NCBI GenBank assembly: GCA_910579085.1
Contig: CAJTRU010000033.1
Span: 25,117 to 42,747, forward strand
DNA from: an uncultured Lachnospiraceae bacterium
Lineage (GTDB): Bacteria > Bacillota > Clostridia > Lachnospirales > Lachnospiraceae
DNA length: 17,631 nucleotides
Reading direction: 5' to 3'
The position numbers and the translations under genes were made by a program. Of the stretch, positions 7,076 through 14,748 are shown piece after piece. Within the stretch, counting starts at the first letter, position 1, and every line of letters begins with the position of its first letter. Below the pieces are notes generated by a model, which saw only the letters and a list, made by a program, of their open reading frames with translations, did no database searches and had not been told where the DNA came from.

Positions 7076-8250
7076 GTGCCAGTTATAAAAAGACCCCTCT
7101 GGAAGCCAGGCAGGGGTTTGCTTTTTCACAGGAAGAGCAGTATATATTTACTAGAAAGCTTATCCAAAACAATATAATAAAAGGCGGGGTAATTTTGTCT
7201 ACGTGCAACAGAAGTGAAATTTACTTTACAGGAAGCAGCCGCTCTGTTGAGGAAGTAGCAAAAGCCATCGCATTATTTAAAAATACAAGTGACAGCAGTA
7301 TAAAGAAATACTGTCTTTTTTATGGCGGCAGCAGGGCAGCCAGCCATCTTTTTAATGTAACATGCGGCCTTGATTCAATGGTGCTTGGTGAAGATGAAAT
7401 ACTACGGCAGGTTAAAGAAGCATATCTTGCCGCCTTTAGTGCACACCACACAGACAGCGAATTAAATATAATATTCCAGGATGCACTTAACTGCGCCAAA
7501 TCTGGCAAATCAAAAACAAGGCTTTCTACTACCCCTGTTTCTATCGGGACTATAACCGCCAATACAATTGAAAAATATATTAAAGAAAATATTGACAGGG
7601 ATAAATTTCCTGGCAAAAAAGTACTTGTTATCGGGATAACAGGAAAAACAGGCGGCATTGTTGCAAGAGACCTGGCTGCAAAGGGCATACAGGTAACAGG
7701 GACAACAAGGAAGCGCGGGCTGGATGCTGGTACATGGTGGCATGGCAGCAGGCTTGTGGAAGTAACAGGTTTTGAAGAGCGTTATAAATATATAGGCCAG
7801 GTGTGTGCAGTAGTAAGCGCAACAACAAGCCCGCATTATACACTGACATATAATGAGTATTTAAAAAATGCATCATATAACCAGGAAAAGCTTTTAATTG
7901 ACCTTGCAGTCCCATATGATATAGACAGGAGGCTTGCAGGGCTTAAGAATATAAAACTTCTTGATATAGATTATTTTAATACACTTTCCAAAGAAAATAC
8001 CAATATAAAACTTGGTGAACTTGGCAAGGCAGAAGAAGCAGTAAAAGAATGTGTAGAAAACACAATGAAAAAAATATATATACGCGGTTTCCTTGCCAGG
8101 GTTAAAGAAGATGCCATACTTGCGGATAAATTTAATAAAGAAAAATGGTTCAGGAATATGGTGTATTACTTAAAAGATGTACTCGGAAGTGATGGTTTTA
8201 AGGATGTGCTGGAAAGAATTTATATCAAAGAAACAAGTGGAGGGGAATAA
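7063..8250 (+). CDS. hemA: Glutamyl-tRNA reductase
   Basis: Reduces glutamyl-tRNA(Glu) with NADPH to glutamate-1-semialdehyde, the entry step of C5-pathway tetrapyrrole synthesis. The 395-residue protein (slightly short; E. coli has 418) carries the catalytic cysteine in LSTCNRSE (C48) and the conserved SHLFNVTCGLDSMVLGE segment with H95. The C-terminal dimerisation helices are present but short. The nucleotide-binding loop is odd: IGITGKTGG (190-198) matches a GxTGxxG pattern rather than the usual GxGxxG-like GAGEM. The start MFCISASYKKTPLEAR fits the family; AAGGA lies nine bases upstream, inside the preceding gene. It overlaps the neighbours on both sides (13 bases and TAATG). Confidence 0.93.
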   Translation: MFCISASYKKTPLEARQGFAFSQEEQYIFTRKLIQNNIIKGGVILSTCNRSEIYFTGSSRSVEEVAKAIALFKNTSDSSIKKYCLFYGGSRAASHLFNVTCGLDSMVLGEDEILRQVKEAYLAAFSAHHTDSELNIIFQDALNCAKSGKSKTRLSTTPVSIGTITANTIEKYIKENIDRDKFPGKKVLVIGITGKTGGIVARDLAAKGIQVTGTTRKRGLDAGTWWHGSRLVEVTGFEERYKYIGQVCAVVSATTSPHYTLTYNEYLKNASYNQEKLLIDLAVPYDIDRRLAGLKNIKLLDIDYFNTLSKENTNIKLGELGKAEEAVKECVENTMKKIYIRGFLARVKEDAILADKFNKEKWFRNMVYYLKDVLGSDGFKDVLERIYIKETSGGE

Positions 8251-8882
8251 TGGCATATTTTCCATTTATAACAGATATAGAGGATATGGACTGCCTTATT
8301 GCAGGGGGAGGAAGCGTTGCACTGCATAAAGCAGAAATACTTTCAGAATACAATGTAAATATACATATTGTGGCAATATCTGTATGTGACGGCCTTTTAA
8401 ACCTTGCAAAAAGCAATAAAAGAATAGAGGCCAGGCAGCGGGAATTTAAAGATAGTGATATAAATGGAATGGATTTTGTAATTGCTGCAACAGGTGACAA
8501 GGAACTTGGAATTCATATTTCTGAAATATGCAAAAAACAGAAAATCCCTGTAAATGTTGTAGATATAAAAGAGGCATGTTCATTTATATTCCCAGCAATT
8601 ATCCATAAAGAACCCTTGTTAGTGGCTGTTTCATCAGGAGGGGCAAGCCCTGCATTAGCAGCAGGCATTAAAAGGGATATAAAGGGGATAATACCAGATT
8701 ATTATGCCAGGCTCGCAAAAAACCTTGAAAAAACCAGGGAGTATGTAATTGCAAATACAAAAAATGCCGAGACAGCCGCCAGAAAACATATATTTGAAAA
8801 ACTGGTATTGTATGGCAGGGAACATGATGGGGAGATACCAGAAAGTGTTGTCAAAGAAATAATAGAAGAGTACCAGGTTTAG
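8250..8882 (+). CDS. Precorrin-2 dehydrogenase / sirohydrochlorin ferrochelatase (Met8/CysG-N type)
   Basis: Oxidises precorrin-2 to sirohydrochlorin with NAD+ and, in Met8p/CysG-type enzymes, inserts Fe2+ to yield siroheme. The 210-residue protein equals the N-terminal half of CysG. It shows the Rossmann loop LIAGGGSVALHKAEIL (16-31), IPVNVVD with the presumed catalytic aspartate D105, then CSFIFPAIIHKEPLLVAVSS and GGASPALAAGIK. The CobA part of CysG is supplied separately by the downstream fusion. Stop and start overlap with hemA as TAATG, with GGAGGGG just upstream, so the two are translationally coupled. Whether it chelates iron as well as dehydrogenating cannot be read from sequence. Confidence 0.93.
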   Translation: MAYFPFITDIEDMDCLIAGGGSVALHKAEILSEYNVNIHIVAISVCDGLLNLAKSNKRIEARQREFKDSDINGMDFVIAATGDKELGIHISEICKKQKIPVNVVDIKEACSFIFPAIIHKEPLLVAVSSGGASPALAAGIKRDIKGIIPDYYARLAKNLEKTREYVIANTKNAETAARKHIFEKLVLYGREHDGEIPESVVKEIIEEYQV

Positions 8883-8970
8883 AGAGCACTATTGGATGGA
8901 CTTGTGTATATGTTAAACAGAATGTTTGGTTTTTTCAGTAATAATGTGGTTTTAATTTATTAAGAGTGGA

Positions 8971-9939
8971 ATGGGGTATAATATAATGGAACATGGATTA
9001 ACCAGGATTGGAACAAGAGGAAGTGCGCTTGCACTTGCACAGACGGAGCTTGTGGTTTCTGCAATTAAAACAAAATACCCTGGTGCAGTTATTGAAAAGG
9101 TAATAATAAGCACGAAGGGTGACAGGGAAACAGACAAGCCTGTTTCAAGCTTTGGGGATAAGGGTGTTTTTATTACAGAAATTGAGGAGGCGCTTTCTAA
9201 TGGCATTATAGATATGGCTGTACATAGTGCTAAGGATTTGCCTGGTGAGTTAAAGGAGGGGCTTTGTATTCCTTGTGTATTGCCGAGGGAGGATGCAAGG
9301 GATGTACTTGTAACAAGGGCTGGTAATCTGTTTGAAGATTTGAAGAATAAAACCAGTGTGATTACCGGAACAGGAAGCAAACGCCGCCAGGCCCAGTTTC
9401 TGAGGCTTTGCAATAATGCAGAATTTAAAGGGATACGTGGCAATGTAGATACAAGGATAAATAAACTCCGGAATGGGGAATATGACGGGATTATACTTGC
9501 TGCTGCGGGTTTAAAAAGGCTTGGGCTTGACAAAGAGAAGGATTTAGCATATAAGTATTTTGATAAAGAAGAAATAATGCCTGCTGGCGGACAGGGTATA
9601 ATAGCTGTTGAAGCCAGAAATGAAGATATGTATGGAAATACATATACAGGCAGGATTTTAAGGGATATAAATGACAGTGACACATTTATACATTTCCAGA
9701 ATGAAAGAAAAATAATTGAAGCTTCGGGTGCAGGATGTAATAGCAGTATAGGTGTTATAAGTTATTTTTATAATAAAGATAATGAGGAGTTTCTTTGTGT
9801 AAACGTTTCAGGTGGACTGGGCGGGTTTAGAATGGCAGGGCAGGGTTTCAGGGTGACTGGCAGGCGTGAGGATGCCGCCAGTCTTACAGACATGGCAATA
9901 AGATATTTAACCTCATTAAGTAAGTCCCCCGCTTCTTAA
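8971..9939 (+). CDS. hemC: Hydroxymethylbilane synthase (porphobilinogen deaminase)
   Basis: Joins four porphobilinogens into hydroxymethylbilane on a covalent dipyrromethane cofactor. RIGTRGSALALAQTELV lies near the N-terminus, MAVHSAKDLPGEL carries the catalytic aspartate, and SKRRQAQFLRL and RGNVDTRINKL are typical. GAGCNSSIG contains the cofactor-anchoring cysteine (C256 counted from ATG 8971). The start is ambiguous: ATG 8971 follows AAGAG, while ATG 8986 follows GGGG at nine bases, giving 322 or 317 residues. An 88-base gap after the previous gene may hold a promoter, since TATAAT occurs at 8977-8982, but no good -35 was found. The last residues (SLSKSPAS) and the stop codon lie inside the structured element that follows, so the original C-terminus may have been altered. 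Confidence 0.95.
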   Translation: MGYNIMEHGLTRIGTRGSALALAQTELVVSAIKTKYPGAVIEKVIISTKGDRETDKPVSSFGDKGVFITEIEEALSNGIIDMAVHSAKDLPGELKEGLCIPCVLPREDARDVLVTRAGNLFEDLKNKTSVITGTGSKRRQAQFLRLCNNAEFKGIRGNVDTRINKLRNGEYDGIILAAAGLKRLGLDKEKDLAYKYFDKEEIMPAGGQGIIAVEARNEDMYGNTYTGRILRDINDSDTFIHFQNERKIIEASGAGCNSSIGVISYFYNKDNEEFLCVNVSGGLGGFRMAGQGFRVTGRREDAASLTDMAIRYLTSLSKSPAS

Positions 9940-10015
9940 GCGGTGGGTTTAGGACTTACTTAGTCTGGCAGGAGTTCAAGCTCCTGCCAGACTGCCGCAA
10001 AGCGGCAATGAGGTT
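9909..10015 (+). other. Perfect four-way-junction structured element between hemC and cobA-hemD
   Basis: The outer stem is AACCTCATT (9909-9917) / AATGAGGTT (10007-10015), 9 bp. Inside, hairpin 1 pairs 9918-9927 with 9952-9961 (10 bp), continuing as CCGCTT (9929-9934) / AAGCGG (9938-9943). Hairpin 2 pairs 9962-9974 with 9981-9993 (13 bp, loop TTCAAG). Hairpin 3 pairs GCCGC 9994-9998 with GCGGC 10002-10006 (loop AAA). All helices abut with no unpaired junction base. The hemC stop codon (9937-9939) overlaps the tip of hairpin 1. There is no T tract, so it is not a simple terminator. Hairpin 1 resembles the subterminal hairpins of IS200/IS605 elements, suggesting a miniature derivative; a regulatory or processed RNA is the alternative. 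The fold is certain as sequence; the function is unknown. Confidence 0.7.
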
Positions 10016-10038
10016 GGTTTGTAAGTGGGCAAGTAGCG

Positions 10039-10061
10039 AAGCGGATTGCGAATATCCGCTT
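10039..10061 (+). promoter_or_regulatory. Fourth hairpin just upstream of the cobA-hemD ribosome site
   Basis: AAGCGGAT (10039-10046) pairs perfectly with ATCCGCTT (10054-10061) around a 7-base loop. The Shine-Dalgarno-like AGAAGGG follows at 10066-10072 and the preferred start ATG is at 10083. The stem reuses AAGCGG and CCGCTT, also present in hairpins 1 and 3 of the preceding element, so alternative pairings are possible and could affect translation. Confidence 0.5.
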
Positions 10062-10082
10062 GACAAGAAGGGCATTAATCCA

Positions 10083-11594
10083 ATGGGAATTGTATATTTT
10101 ATCGGTGCGGGGCCAGGGGATGAAGGGCTTATAACTCTTAGAGGCATAGAAAAGTTAAAGATATGCGATGTTGTTATATACGACAGGCTTGCAAATAAGG
10201 AGTTCCTTAAACTGTTGAAGCCAGGCTGTAAAAAAATCTATGCTGGCAAACAGGCAGGCACGCATTACATGAAACAGGAAGAAATTAACAAGATATTAAC
10301 AGAATATGCATTAAAAGACAATATTGTTGCCAGGCTTAAAGGCGGTGACTCTTTTGTATTTGGAAGGGGAACTGAAGAGATAGAAGCGCTGGGCCAGTAC
10401 AATATCCCTTATAAGGTTATACCAGGCATTACATCAGCTATAGCTGTGCCAGAGTGTGCAGGAATTCCTGTTACACACAGGGGAATAAGCAGAAGTTTCC
10501 ATGTAATAACAGGGCATACAGATACAAGCACAGGTTCACCAGCCTGTAATTATAAAGCACTGGCGGCAGCAGGTGGTACTCTTATATTTCTTATGGGGCT
10601 TTCCAATATAAAAGAAATAACAGATAACCTTATTAAAGAGGGGATGGCAGCAGGGACGCCAGCGGCTGTTATTTCGGGAGGCACTACAGAAATACAGAAA
10701 GTTTTGCGTTCAAGTCTTGGAAATATTGCAAAAGAAGTAAAAGAAAAAAATATGTTCCCGCCAGCGGTAATAGTAATAGGTGAAACAGCAGCATACAATT
10801 ATACCTGCAATAAATATGCAGAAGAGGGCAGAAGTGCAGACAGGAAGGTTTGTAAAAATAAGGCTGGCATTGTTGCAACAAAGGCATTAATGGAAAAGCT
10901 AAAGACAAGGCTGGAAATGGAAAGTGCAGAGTATGTACCTGTTTGCAGAATGGAAGTTTTTAATGTTGTAACACATGAGCTTAAGGAAGAACTTGCCAAT
11001 ATAGAAAAATATAAGTGGGTTGTATTTACAAGCAGGAATGGTGTACAGGTTTTCTTTGAAACAATTAAAAATATGAATATGGATATACGCAGGCTTGCAA
11101 AGGTTAAATTTGCAGTTATAGGAAGCGGCACTAAGGAAGTACTTGCTGGCTTTGGCATTTATGCAGATTTTATCCCGTCAGTATATACATCAGCAGTTCT
11201 TGCAAAAGAACTTTCTGGTATTATACATTCTGGTGAAATGGTACTTTTGCCAAGGGCTGCAAGGGGCAGCAGTGAATTAACAGACATATTTGGACAAAGA
11301 AACATATCTTTTAAAGAAATAAAAATATATGATGTAAAAGGATATCTGCTTCCAGGGGCAGACAGGCTGGAAGAATTAAACTGTATTATATTTTTAAGCG
11401 CATCTGGTGTAAAAGAATTTGCAAGGCTGTTAAAAGATAATGGGAAAGCACTGCCAGATGGTATAAAATTTATATGTATAGGTGATGTAACAAAAAGGGC
11501 AGCCAGAGAAGAATATGGCAAAGAGGAAAGTATAATAACAGCACAAGTAAATAATGTTGATGGAATTATTCATGCATTAAGGGAGAGTGTATAA
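10083..11594 (+). CDS. cobA-hemD: Uroporphyrinogen-III C-methyltransferase / uroporphyrinogen-III synthase fusion
   Basis: A 503-residue bifunctional protein. Residues 1 to about 245 are the SAM-dependent CobA/SUMT domain that makes precorrin-2: VYFIGAGPGDEGLITLRG (4-21), RLKGGDSFVFGRGTEE (from R84; the usual proline after GGD is serine here), PGITSAIAVPECAGIPVTHR and HVITGHTDT. Residues about 258-503 are HemD, which cyclises hydroxymethylbilane to uroporphyrinogen III: VFTSRNGVQVFFE, LLPRAARGSSEL, FLSASGVKEFARL and FICIGDVTKRAA. This fusion is common in Clostridia. An in-frame ATG at 10008 would add 25 residues but lies in the outer stem of the structured element; ATG 10083 follows AGAAGGG and starts exactly where the CobA domain begins. 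The stop codon directly abuts the next gene. Confidence 0.94.
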   Translation: MGIVYFIGAGPGDEGLITLRGIEKLKICDVVIYDRLANKEFLKLLKPGCKKIYAGKQAGTHYMKQEEINKILTEYALKDNIVARLKGGDSFVFGRGTEEIEALGQYNIPYKVIPGITSAIAVPECAGIPVTHRGISRSFHVITGHTDTSTGSPACNYKALAAAGGTLIFLMGLSNIKEITDNLIKEGMAAGTPAAVISGGTTEIQKVLRSSLGNIAKEVKEKNMFPPAVIVIGETAAYNYTCNKYAEEGRSADRKVCKNKAGIVATKALMEKLKTRLEMESAEYVPVCRMEVFNVVTHELKEELANIEKYKWVVFTSRNGVQVFFETIKNMNMDIRRLAKVKFAVIGSGTKEVLAGFGIYADFIPSVYTSAVLAKELSGIIHSGEMVLLPRAARGSSELTDIFGQRNISFKEIKIYDVKGYLLPGADRLEELNCIIFLSASGVKEFARLLKDNGKALPDGIKFICIGDVTKRAAREEYGKEESIITAQVNNVDGIIHALRESV

Positions 11595-12320
11595 ATGGCA
11601 GAAGAAATGAAAATTAATATAAAGGGTTACTGGGATGCAGTAAATATGCCTTGGGGGAAGTTGTTTTATAAGCTGCTGGAGAACCATCTGGATTATGAGG
11701 GCAGGAATATACTTGATTTTGGAAGTGGCTTTGGAATTATGGCAGATTATTTAGCAGAAAAAAATAATGTAACTGCTATAGAACCTTCTGCTGGAATGCT
11801 TGAATACAGGGTGTGCAGTAATAGTTATAAGCAGCTGACAGGAGGGATGGAAGAGTTAAGAAAGCTTCCAGATAACTATTTTGATGTAATTATCTGCCAT
11901 AATGTTTTAGAATATATTGAAAACAGGGAAGAGGTTTTTGAAGAATTTTACAGGCTGTTAAAAAGTAATGGTGAATTATCAATAGTAAAACATAACAAGC
12001 AGGGTAAGATTATGCAGAAAGCGGTTTTTGAAAATGATATTTCTACAGCATTAAAACTTTTAAATAATGAAAATGCAGTTTCTGTTAATTTTGGCACAAT
12101 TAATGAATATAGTGGTAATGATTTAGATAATTATACCAGTGGAAAGTTTATTGCCAGAAATAAATATGGTGTAAGAATATTTTTTGCGTTACAAAGGAAT
12201 GAATTTAAGGAAAAACCAGAATGGATTAGTGATATGTTTGAACTGGAAAGCAGGGCAGAAGAAATACCAGCTTTCAGGGATATAGCGTTTTTCCACCATA
12301 TAATTTTAAATAAACAATAA
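11595..12320 (+). CDS. Class I SAM-dependent methyltransferase, CmoM-like
   Basis: A 241-residue cytosolic methyltransferase. Motif I is ILDFGSGFG (39-47), followed by the acidic residue of motif II in VTAIEPSAGML. YFDVIICHNVLEYI is the post-II strand, then FYRLLKSNGELSIVKHN. The C-terminal part (KHNKQGKIMQKAVF, YGVRIFFALQ, MFELE...PFRDIAFFHHIIL-like) resembles CmoM, which methylates carboxymethoxyuridine in tRNA wobble position 34; this is pattern recognition, not an alignment. It begins immediately after the cobA-hemD stop, with GGGAG nine bases upstream, and is followed by hemB, so it is embedded in the tetrapyrrole operon. A tetrapyrrole-related substrate is an alternative. Confidence 0.8.
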   Translation: MAEEMKINIKGYWDAVNMPWGKLFYKLLENHLDYEGRNILDFGSGFGIMADYLAEKNNVTAIEPSAGMLEYRVCSNSYKQLTGGMEELRKLPDNYFDVIICHNVLEYIENREEVFEEFYRLLKSNGELSIVKHNKQGKIMQKAVFENDISTALKLLNNENAVSVNFGTINEYSGNDLDNYTSGKFIARNKYGVRIFFALQRNEFKEKPEWISDMFELESRAEEIPAFRDIAFFHHIILNKQ

Positions 12321-12380
12321 AAACTATATAAGTATGGGAATTTATATATAAAATTTAATGAAACGGAGTTAGAAAATATT

Positions 12381-13346
12381 ATGGTACGTATGCGCAGGTT
12401 AAGGTCGGGCAGCAGTTTAAGAGACCTTGTAAGGGAAACAGCAGTTACAACAAATGATTTAGTTTATCCTGTATTTATTAAAGAGGGTAAAAATATTAAA
12501 GAACCAGTTCCCTCAATGCCAGGTATTTACCAGTATTCACATGACAGGTTTGATGAAGAACTGGAAAGGGTAATTAGTGCAGGAATAAAGGCAATTCTTG
12601 TATTTGGTATACCAAAACATAAAAATGAACTTGGAAGTGAGGCATATAATGATAATGGTGTTACTCAGAATATAATAAGGTATATTAAAAAGAAAGCACC
12701 AGGTATTGTTGTTATAGCAGATGTTTGCCTTTGTGAATATACTTCGCATGGGCATTGTGGAATTATATGTGGCAAGGAAATATTAAATGATGAGACACTT
12801 GAGCCACTTGCAAAGATGTCTGTAAGTCTTGCAAAGGCGGGGGCAGATGTTATTGCGCCTTCAGATATGATGGACGGGCATGTTGCTTACATAAGGAAAG
12901 CACTTGATATTACAGGTTTTAAAAATACTCCAATAATGGCTTATAGTGCTAAGTTCGCCTCAGCATATTACTCACCATTCAGAGATGCTGCACAGTCTGC
13001 CCCTTCATTTGGTGACAGGAAAACATACCAGATGGACCCGGCTAATGGGCGTGAGGCTATAAGGGAATGTGAAAATGATATTGCAGAGGGGGCAGACATT
13101 ATAATGGTAAAGCCAGCCCTTGCATATCTGGATGTTATTAAGGAAGTTTCAAACTGCACAAATTATCCTGTAGCTGCTTATAACGTAAGTGGTGAGTATT
13201 CTATGGTAAAAGCGGCGGCCCTAAATGGCTGGATTGATGAGAGAAGGATTGTAATGGAGAACCTGGTTTCAATTAAAAGGGCAGGTGCAGGCATTATAAT
13301 AACTTACCATGCATTAGATGCAGCAAAATGGCTTAGGGAGGTATAA
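12381..13346 (+). CDS. hemB: Porphobilinogen synthase (delta-aminolevulinate dehydratase)
   Basis: Condenses two 5-aminolevulinates to porphobilinogen. 321 residues, normal for the family. DLVYPVFIKEG and PVPSMPGIYQYS open the barrel. DVCLCEYTSHGHCG supplies the zinc cysteines C116, C118 and C126, so this is the Zn-dependent type. Schiff-base lysines are K191 (AYSAKFASAYYSPFR) and K244 (IMVKPALAYLD). PVAAYNVSGEYSM is the conserved late motif. The ribosome site CGGAG at 12364-12368 lies 12 bases from ATG, rather far, and initiation could be modest. It ends two bases before hemL. Confidence 0.96.
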   Translation: MVRMRRLRSGSSLRDLVRETAVTTNDLVYPVFIKEGKNIKEPVPSMPGIYQYSHDRFDEELERVISAGIKAILVFGIPKHKNELGSEAYNDNGVTQNIIRYIKKKAPGIVVIADVCLCEYTSHGHCGIICGKEILNDETLEPLAKMSVSLAKAGADVIAPSDMMDGHVAYIRKALDITGFKNTPIMAYSAKFASAYYSPFRDAAQSAPSFGDRKTYQMDPANGREAIRECENDIAEGADIIMVKPALAYLDVIKEVSNCTNYPVAAYNVSGEYSMVKAAALNGWIDERRIVMENLVSIKRAGAGIIITYHALDAAKWLREV

Positions 13347-13348
13347 AA

Positions 13349-14644
13349 ATGGCTGGCTGGAAATCAGAAGCTTTATTTAAGAAATCAAAAGAGATAATGC
13401 CAGGTGGTGTAAACAGCCCTGTACGTGCTTTCCAGGCAGTAAACCAGACCCCTGTTTTTATAGACAGGGCAAAGGGTTCAAAGATATATGATGTTGATGG
13501 CAATGAATATATAGACTATGTGTGTTCATGGGGGCCAGGAATACTTGGACATGCGGACAGACGTGTAACCAGCGCTGTAAAGGAAACATGTGATAAAGGG
13601 CTTACATTTGGTGCACCTACAGAAAAGGAATATATACTGGCATCACTTATACAGGAACTAGTGCCATCTATGGAAATGCTGCGTCTTGTAAACTCTGGCA
13701 CAGAGGCGGTTATGAGTGCAATAAGGGCAGCAAGAGGGTTTACCAGAAGGGATAAGATTATTAAATTCAGAGGATGCTACCACGGACATTCTGATGGTCT
13801 TCTTGTAAAAGCTGGTTCCGGGGCATTAACACAATCTGTTCCCGACAGCCTGGGAGTGCCACGGGGCTGTACAGAAAGCACACTGGTTGCAGAATATAAT
13901 GATATTTCTTCTGTAAAAAGCATTTTTGAAGAGCATGGCAATGAAATAGCGGCAGTAATTGTTGAACCTGTCGCTGCAAATATGGGGGTTGTGCCTCCTG
14001 TACCTGGATTTCTTGAAGGGCTTAGGGAGATAACTAAACAGTATAAATCACTTCTGGTGTTTGATGAGGTAATAACAGGTTTCCGCCTTGCAAAAGGAGG
14101 GGCGCAGGAATACTTTGGCATAGTGCCCGATATTACAGTGCTTGGCAAAATTGCTGGTGGAGGTATGCCACTTGCAGTATATGGCGGACGGAGGGATGTT
14201 ATGGAAATGGTTGCACCGCTTGGTGGTGTGTACCAGGCTGGCACATTGTCAGGAAACCCAGTTGCAGTTACAGCAGGTATAGAAACTTTAAAGATTTTAA
14301 AAGAGGATAAAGGTATTTATAATAAGATAGAAGAAAATACTACAAAAACCAGGCTGGCAGCAGAAAAAGCATTTGGCAGCAGTGTGTGTGTAAACCAGAC
14401 TGGTTCACTTATGTCATTGTTTTTTACAGAAGAAAAAGTTACAAGCTATACAACAGCGGTAAGCTCTGATACAGAAAAATATAAGATGTATTTTGCGTAT
14501 ATGTTAAAAAGCGGGATATATATTGCGCCATCACAATTTGAAGCAATGTTTATATCAGCAGCACATACAAATGAAGATATAGAAAGAACCTGTGAAACTA
14601 TAAAACAGGCAGCAGAGGTGCTTAAGTCTTATACTTGTATGTAA
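13349..14644 (+). CDS. hemL: Glutamate-1-semialdehyde 2,1-aminomutase
   Basis: PLP enzyme converting glutamate-1-semialdehyde to 5-aminolevulinate, the partner of HemA. 431 residues, standard length. MPGGVNSPVRAF, YIDYVCSWGPGILGHA, LVNSGTEAVMSAIRAAR and KFRGCYHGHSDG are class-III aminotransferase/HemL signatures. LVFDEVITGFR gives the cofactor aspartate and LGKIAGGGMP the Schiff-base lysine K267. GTLSGNPVAVTAG follows. AGGGAGG lies within the last hemB codons, seven bases from the start, and the two genes are nearly contiguous, so they are translationally linked. It is the last gene before a strong terminator. Confidence 0.97.
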   Translation: MAGWKSEALFKKSKEIMPGGVNSPVRAFQAVNQTPVFIDRAKGSKIYDVDGNEYIDYVCSWGPGILGHADRRVTSAVKETCDKGLTFGAPTEKEYILASLIQELVPSMEMLRLVNSGTEAVMSAIRAARGFTRRDKIIKFRGCYHGHSDGLLVKAGSGALTQSVPDSLGVPRGCTESTLVAEYNDISSVKSIFEEHGNEIAAVIVEPVAANMGVVPPVPGFLEGLREITKQYKSLLVFDEVITGFRLAKGGAQEYFGIVPDITVLGKIAGGGMPLAVYGGRRDVMEMVAPLGGVYQAGTLSGNPVAVTAGIETLKILKEDKGIYNKIEENTTKTRLAAEKAFGSSVCVNQTGSLMSLFFTEEKVTSYTTAVSSDTEKYKMYFAYMLKSGIYIAPSQFEAMFISAAHTNEDIERTCETIKQAAEVLKSYTCM

Positions 14645-14684
14645 TTAAATATACATTTATAAGTATAAAACCCTGTTATCTGGC

Positions 14685-14728
14685 AAAAAAGTTCCACAAC
14701 CGTAATATTACTATTGTGGAACTTTTTT
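14685..14728 (+). terminator. Bidirectional Rho-independent terminator
   Basis: GTTCCACAA (14691-14699) pairs with TTGTGGAAC (14714-14722). The flanking A6 (14685-14690) and T6 (14723-14728) extend the helix to 15 bp and supply T tracts on both strands. It lies between the convergent hemL (+) and coiled-coil gene (-) and can terminate both. Confidence 0.92.
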
Positions 14729-14748
14729 ATATATACAATATATTTATA

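Noticed and set aside
8920..8937. AAACA-GAA-TGTTT followed by GGTTTTTT as a terminator between the precorrin-2 dehydrogenase gene and hemC
   Set aside because: The stem is only 5 bp with a single G-C pair, too weak to terminate; it would also cut the operon in the middle.
8971..9939. hemC appeared compositionally different (more GAG and G-ending codons), hinting at transfer
   Set aside because: A rough count of GAG versus GAA was similar to the neighbouring precorrin-2 dehydrogenase gene, so there is no clear difference.
9962..9993. 13-bp GC-rich hairpin as a hemC terminator
   Set aside because: No T tract follows; another hairpin starts immediately and the operon continues.
9905..10019. 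Integron attC-like ends (RYYYAAC ... GTTRRRY) around the structured element
   Set aside because: The right box reads GTTGGTT and fails the consensus. The interior is a multi-hairpin junction, not the single imperfect hairpin of attC, and no integrase is present.
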